Assembly (NCBI GenBank): GCA_937890485.1
Contig: CALBXN010000222.1
Location: 1 to 18,646, forward strand
Reading direction: 5' to 3'
Length of the DNA: 18,646 nt
Source: an uncultured Treponema sp.
Lineage (GTDB): Bacteria; Spirochaetota; Spirochaetia; Treponematales; Treponemataceae
Shown: positions 15,099-18,646 of the stretch, in pieces
Position numbering within the stretch: position 1 is the stretch's first letter
Layout: every line of letters begins with the position of its first letter
The notes under the pieces: model-generated
Told to the model about the DNA's origin: nothing
The model's input: the letters and a program-made list of their open reading frames with translations, nothing else
Databases searched by the model: none
Position numbers and translations under genes: made by a program

Positions 15099-15104
15099 AT
15101 TATA
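15099..15104 (-). promoter_or_regulatory. Probable -10 element of the rpmH promoter
   Basis: A perfect TATAAT on the minus strand lies 63 bases before the rpmH ATG and just after the DUF721 stop. No convincing -35 is present at the standard spacing, so this is a moderate call. Confidence 0.4.
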
Positions 15105-15129
15105 GGTTTTTGTAATTTAACATATTTGT

Positions 15130-15624
15130 TTAATTTTGGTCAATATGTCTTTTTTTAATTTCTTTTTTTAATTCTTCAAATTTTATTTTTAATTCTTCTG
15201 GTAAATCACTTCTTATAGTCGTTTTACTTTCTATTTCTTCTTCTGTGTATTTTTCTTCGTTTGTTTTTTCTTTTATATCTTTTAATTCAAAATTAGTACC
15301 TTTTAGTCTAAAAGACAATGTTTTTATTTCTAATTCTGGATATTTTTTATTCATACCTCTTATAATATAAGAATTATACATCTGTAAAGTTTGTATATAT
15401 CCTGGATGATCGGTTTCAACAAGTAAAATACCATTTTTTAAATCTACAACCCTTGTATGAGAAATCAAAAGCTCTCCAATATTTTTATTATTTCTTGACT
15501 TAATCGAAGATAAAACATATTTCCAACCATTTGTAATATTAGCAGAATCTTTTAGTAAATTTTGTGATAGATTATCGAATATATTAGTTAAAATTTCATT
15601 TGCTTTTCTATAATCATTATTCAT
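15130..15624 (-). CDS. DUF721 protein, DciA-like helicase loader candidate
   Basis: I prefer the ATG at 15624 (MNNDYRKANEILTNIFDNLS; 164 residues), which has a GGAG site six bases upstream and overlaps recF by eight bases. An ATG at 15636 is the alternative. The DUF721 core (about 25-115) shows the conserved Trp in NGWKYVL, then LLISHTRVVDLKNGILLVET and DHPGYIQTLQMY. The last about 50 residues are highly charged and look disordered. DUF721 proteins include DciA, the helicase operator found in bacteria without DnaC or DnaI. Position after dnaA-dnaN-recF supports a replication role, but activity is inferred. Confidence 0.85.
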   Translation of the reverse strand: MNNDYRKANEILTNIFDNLSQNLLKDSANITNGWKYVLSSIKSRNNKNIGELLISHTRVVDLKNGILLVETDHPGYIQTLQMYNSYIIRGMNKKYPELEIKTLSFRLKGTNFELKDIKEKTNEEKYTEEEIESKTTIRSDLPEELKIKFEELKKEIKKRHIDQN

Positions 15625-16699
15625 GCCAATCTCCATTTTCTATATAAAAAATCCTTGTTGTACTTTTCTTATATCTTTCATAAGGTTCTCCTGGTAAAAA
15701 AGTACAAAATAATTGATCGTATTCAGGCAATAAAGCAGTAACTTTTTGTCTTTTATCAGGATCTAATTCTAAAAGCACATCATCCATTAATAAAATAGGT
15801 TTTTTATGAGTTATCTCTGAATAATATTGAGATTGTGCTATTCTCAAAATGATTGAAAGTAATCTTCTTTGTCCTGTTGATGCAGATGGTATATATTGTT
15901 TTCCATTTTTGACAAAACTTATTTTATCTCTATGTGGACCATACATTGTAGTATTCATTATTTTATCAATATCGCGTTTTTCTTTCATAAAATTTATTAT
16001 TTCATTAATTTCAATTGATTTCCAGGAAGGAGTATAATAAATGGATACACCTTCTATTCCTGTTATTTTTTCAAATAAATTTCCAAAAATTCTGTTAAAT
16101 TGATAAATAGCATTTTTTCTTTTTATAATAATTTCTTTTCCAACTTCTGCTAATTGAATATCAAAAATATCTAATGTTTCGTAATTTTTTTCTTTAAGTA
16201 AAATATTTCTATTTTTAAGTAATTTTTTATATCTTCTTATAATGTCTATGTAAACAATATCATACATTGTTAATGATTGATCTAAAAAAAATCTTCTTCT
16301 TTCAGGTTCACCGATAATAAAATCTAAATCATCATGACAAAATAAAACACAAGGAATGGTATTAATAATTTCTTTTTTATCTTTTACTTTTTTTCCGTTT
16401 TTTTCTATTACTTTCTTTATATTTTTTGTTGAATCATAATATGTATTTATAGTATGAGATATTCCATCATTTTCTTTAAAAAAAGCTTTAATAAAAAAAT
16501 TAGTATTATTATATTTTACAATTTCACTATCTGAATGGGTTTTAAAAGAATTTCCATAAGAAGACATATAAATAGCTTCTAGTAAATTACTTTTTCCTTG
16601 TCCATTTTCACCAACAAAATAGACCTCCTTTGCAAGAAGGTCTATCGATTTATTTTCTAAATTTCTAAAATTATTAAAATTTAATGATAAAAGAGGCAA
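15617..16699 (-). CDS. recF: DNA replication and repair protein RecF
   Basis: The 360-residue length and motifs fit RecF, an SMC-like ATPase that helps load RecA at gaps. The Walker A is GENGQGKSN (30-38), the N-terminal LNFNNFRNLE is typical, GPHRD is at 254-258, the ABC signature is in SASTGQRRLL (272-281) and the Walker B is ILLMDD (302-307) followed by the D-loop-like LELDPDKR. Translation starts at TTG (16699), three bases after the dnaN stop; the GGAG ribosome site is inside the last dnaN codons, so the two are coupled. There is no ATG in a better position. Confidence 0.95.
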   Translation of the reverse strand: MPLLSLNFNNFRNLENKSIDLLAKEVYFVGENGQGKSNLLEAIYMSSYGNSFKTHSDSEIVKYNNTNFFIKAFFKENDGISHTINTYYDSTKNIKKVIEKNGKKVKDKKEIINTIPCVLFCHDDLDFIIGEPERRRFFLDQSLTMYDIVYIDIIRRYKKLLKNRNILLKEKNYETLDIFDIQLAEVGKEIIIKRKNAIYQFNRIFGNLFEKITGIEGVSIYYTPSWKSIEINEIINFMKEKRDIDKIMNTTMYGPHRDKISFVKNGKQYIPSASTGQRRLLSIILRIAQSQYYSEITHKKPILLMDDVLLELDPDKRQKVTALLPEYDQLFCTFLPGEPYERYKKSTTRIFYIENGDWHE

Positions 16700-16702
16700 A
16701 TA

Positions 16703-17815
16703 TTACTCCATCTGCATTGGCATAATTACATGTAAATAATCAGAAACAGGCTCTGATTTAAGAGTAATAGCTTTCATTCCATTTTCTGAAGATGTAAATT
16801 CAAATCTTAATCTTTCAGTATTAATTACTTTTACAGGTTCTTCAATATAAATATAGTTAAAAGCCATTTCAAATTCAGGTCCATCATACATACATGGAAT
16901 TTCTTCATTTGCAACACCTAGTTCAGATTCTTGAGATGTAATTGTTAAAATTCCAGATGATATTTTGAAATATACTCTATGAGATTTCTGTTCAACAAAA
17001 AGACTTACGCGTTTAAGAGCATCTACTAAATCTTTTTTATCTACTTCAAAATAAGATTCTTGATTTTCTGGAATAACTCTTTGATAATTAGGAAATTGAC
17101 CATCAATTAATACTGAAGTAAAATTAAATGTTCCAAATTTAAAGAAAATCATTTTATCTACTACTGCAACAGAAATATTACCTTCTGATGGTGCTCTTTT
17201 TAGAATAATATTAAATATTTTTGGAGGAACAATAGCACTTTCAAAATTATTAATTCCTTGACAAAGTGGCTTTTTAATAATGGATAAACGTCTTCCATCT
17301 GTTCCAACCATAACTAAATCATCTTCTTTCTTTTCAAAAAGAATTCCATTCATAAATAATCGTTTTTCATCGTCAGAAACTGCAAAAATAGTTTGATTTA
17401 TCATTTCTTTTAATTCTGCAGATGGAATTTCAAAGTATGGAACATTTTCTGTAGATGCAAATTCTGGAAATTTATCACTTGCCATACTTTTTAATTGAAA
17501 TTTTACTTTTTTAGAAATAGGCTTAATAGTAGCTGTAGTATCATTATGATAAAATTCTATCTCACCTGATGGTAAAGAATTAAGAATACTAACTAATTTA
17601 TCACAAAAAACTGTAGTAGTTCCATTTTCTTGAACTTCTACTGGTATTCTAGTTTCAAAATTAATTTTTATATCAGTTGCTTTTATTGTTAATGTGTCAT
17701 CTTCAGCAATAAATAATACATTTGAAAGAATTGAAGTAACATTTTTTGTTGAAATGATTTCTTGTGCTATTGCAATTTCTTTCATCATTGAATCTTTATC
17801 AAATGTAAATTTCAT
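16703..17815 (-). CDS. dnaN: DNA polymerase III beta subunit (sliding clamp)
   Basis: The 370-residue product matches the clamp in length (about 366) and sequence: MKFTFDKDSMMKEIAIAQEI at the start, ILSNVLFIAEDDTLTIKATD, LKEMINQTIFAVSDDEKR, LFMNGILFE, MVGTDGRRLS, and the C-terminal EPVKVINTERLRF and YLHVIMPMQ. It forms the ring that tethers the replicative polymerase to DNA. A GGAGG ribosome site lies seven bases before the ATG. It is first after the probable origin and is coupled to recF. Confidence 0.97.
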   Translation of the reverse strand: MKFTFDKDSMMKEIAIAQEIISTKNVTSILSNVLFIAEDDTLTIKATDIKINFETRIPVEVQENGTTTVFCDKLVSILNSLPSGEIEFYHNDTTATIKPISKKVKFQLKSMASDKFPEFASTENVPYFEIPSAELKEMINQTIFAVSDDEKRLFMNGILFEKKEDDLVMVGTDGRRLSIIKKPLCQGINNFESAIVPPKIFNIILKRAPSEGNISVAVVDKMIFFKFGTFNFTSVLIDGQFPNYQRVIPENQESYFEVDKKDLVDALKRVSLFVEQKSHRVYFKISSGILTITSQESELGVANEEIPCMYDGPEFEMAFNYIYIEEPVKVINTERLRFEFTSSENGMKAITLKSEPVSDYLHVIMPMQME

Positions 17816-17830
17816 TTTTCCTCCGTTTAT

Positions 17831-17869
17831 ACTTATTATTATATATTTTAAAATAAGTATTAGTTGTAA
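17831..17869 (-). promoter_or_regulatory. Possible dnaN promoter
   Basis: On the minus strand, TTACAA (17869-17864) and TATATAAT (17845-17838) are roughly 18 bases apart, giving a short leader to the dnaN ATG. An inverted repeat ACTTATT (17831-17837) / AATAAGT (17852-17858) overlaps it. The AT-rich context makes this tentative. Confidence 0.3.
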
Positions 17870-17950
17870 TAGTACTTGTGGAAATCTGGAAAACTATTGT
17901 AATTCTTTATATTAAAAGAATTTATTTTTATAATAACTATGTTTATTTTA

Positions 17951-17976
17951 ATGTTGAATTTTCCACATTTCAACAT
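17951..17976. repeat. Inverted repeat with a DnaA-box-like sequence in its loop
   Basis: ATGTTGAA (17951-17958) and TTCAACAT (17969-17976) are exact reverse complements. The ten-base loop contains TTTTCCACA. The arms themselves resemble the TGTTGA/TCAACA half of the neighbouring TTATCAACA site. Confidence 0.55.
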
Positions 17977-18059
17977 ATAATTTTTTTTATACACATTAAA
18001 GTGTAAGTTTTCCACATAATTATATCATATTATCAACAACTTTTGAAATATTATTTTAT

Positions 18060-18646
18060 TTATTTTTTATAATCTTTTATTGCTCTTTTTAACATTTCAA
18101 TTGTTGTATGAACTGTTGGATCTGAAATTAATAATTCATCAACTTTTTGGCATGAATGCATAACAGTTGTATGATCTCTTCCTCCAAATTCAATTCCAAT
18201 ATCAGTTGTAGAATATTCTGTTAATTCTCTTGCAATAAACATTGCAAATTGTCTCGGAATTACAACATTTTTATTACGTTTTTTGCCTTTTAAATCTGAA
18301 ACTGATATACCATATTTATCAGCAACAACTTTTTGGATAATCTCTATTGAAATATTTCCTTGTTTTGGAGAACCAAATGTATCTCTTAAAAGATGTTGTG
18401 CTTTTTCAAGAGTAATTTCTTCTTCCATAAGTTCTGCGAATGCTTTTACTTTTGTTAGAGCAGCTTCTAAGTCACGAACATTACTGCATACATTTTTTGC
18501 AATAAGTTCTATAACTTCTAATTTTATTTTTATATTTGTATGACTAAAATCAGGACTGCAATTTTTTAATTTTCCTTCCCGTAATAGGGATACTTGTTTT
18601 TTCATAAAAATATCATATCTTTGTTTACTCTCACTATCCAAGACAC
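18060..18646 (-). CDS. dnaA: Chromosomal replication initiator DnaA, C-terminal part
   Basis: The gene runs off the right edge; the last 195 residues or so are visible and the frame is open to the final base. It shows the end of the AAA+ lid (NVCSNVRDLEAALTKVKAF) and the whole DNA-binding domain IV, including ISIEIIQKVVADKYGISVSD, then LKGKKRNKNVVIPRQFAMFI, and the DnaA-box-reading signature GGRDHTTVMHSCQKV. The segment between the lid start and SNVRDLE is about 14 residues longer than in common DnaA proteins, with an extra charged piece around LLREGKLKNCSPDFSH. The TTG at 18641 is internal, not a real start. DnaA binds the boxes in the adjacent gap and opens the origin. Confidence 0.95.
   Translation of the reverse strand, partial: VLDSESKQRYDIFMKKQVSLLREGKLKNCSPDFSHTNIKIKLEVIELIAKNVCSNVRDLEAALTKVKAFAELMEEEITLEKAQHLLRDTFGSPKQGNISIEIIQKVVADKYGISVSDLKGKKRNKNVVIPRQFAMFIARELTEYSTTDIGIEFGGRDHTTVMHSCQKVDELLISDPTVHTTIEMLKRAIKDYKK

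Larger units (their letters stand above)
17816..18059. other. oriC: Probable chromosomal replication origin (oriC), dnaA-dnaN gap
   Basis: This 244-base, extremely AT-rich gap separates dnaA from dnaN and holds no ORF of note. It carries two TTTTCCACA sites (17959-17967, 18008-18016), one TTATCAACA (18030-18038) and a reversed ATTTCCACA (17877-17885). The first three differ from TTATCCACA by one base, the last by two. A/T-only stretches between 17886 and 17958 could be the unwinding element. An inverted repeat (17951-17976) frames one box. Downstream genes are all transcribed away from it. Placement between dnaA and dnaN agrees with origins in other bacteria with this gene order. Confidence 0.7.

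Noticed and set aside
15130..15636. DUF721 start at 15636
   Set aside because: It overlaps recF by 20 bases and lacks the well-spaced GGAG that serves the ATG at 15624; kept only as an alternative.
18641..18641. TTG at 18641 as the start of dnaA
   Set aside because: The frame stays open to the window edge and the AAA+ domain is missing, so the gene simply continues outside.
1..18646. CRISPR arrays, transposons, phage genes, toxin-antitoxin pairs, tRNA or rRNA
   Set aside because: No regularly spaced repeats, transposase or integrase motifs, or cloverleaf/rRNA-like sequence were seen on either strand.

Overview
The window is almost entirely the replication-origin neighbourhood of a very AT-rich spirochaete, most likely a host-associated Treponema. 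The reasons are the dnaA-dnaN-recF-DUF721 order, a lipoprotein that joins a cyclophilin to an FKBP domain (an architecture known from Treponema denticola), and several signal-peptide or membrane proteins that match no family I can name. The genus is inferred from these gene families, not from a 16S sequence. The exception is the left edge: about the first 600 bases look like a Clostridia (Lachnospiraceae-like) dxs-tlyA junction, joined in frame to treponemal sequence.

Layout, left to right. Bases 1-136 (minus) are the start of a clostridial-type tlyA. Bases 299-973 (minus) are a chimeric ORF: lipoprotein signal, then a GspF/PilC-like stretch, then the DXS C-terminal domain. Bases 992-3667 (minus) encode a membrane-anchored DUF3352-like protein with a beta-propeller. 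From divergent promoters at about 3700-3771 a plus-strand group follows: an unknown coiled-coil protein, a GtrA-like membrane protein, a MATE exporter and a CDF metal exporter of the probable Mn type. The group meets a minus-strand PAP2 phosphatase tail to tail. An Rrf2-type regulator is divergent from the PAP2 gene and ends at a strong bidirectional terminator (9812-9860).

From 9868 to the right edge every gene is on the minus strand. In transcription order these are dnaA (C-terminal part), the dnaA-dnaN gap with DnaA-box-like sites, dnaN, recF, a DciA-like DUF721 gene, rpmH, rnpA, yidD, yidC, khpB/jag, a secreted unknown protein and the dual immunophilin lipoprotein. Many of these genes overlap or abut, with the next Shine-Dalgarno inside the previous gene, so translational coupling is likely. 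If oriC is the dnaA-dnaN gap, all of these genes downstream of it are transcribed in the direction of replication.

Functionally the right half is core replication (initiator, clamp, RecF, helicase-loader-like protein), RNA processing (RNase P protein) and membrane insertion and envelope folding (YidD, YidC, KhpB, PPIase). The left half is envelope and transport. I see no CRISPR array, transposase, phage gene, tRNA or rRNA, and no clear new multi-gene system. The points most worth checking are the chimeric left end, the origin architecture, the co-directional dnaA/rpmH arrangement, two apparently leaderless promoters, a 14-bp inverted repeat formed by two converging gene ends, and the unknown 557-residue protein.
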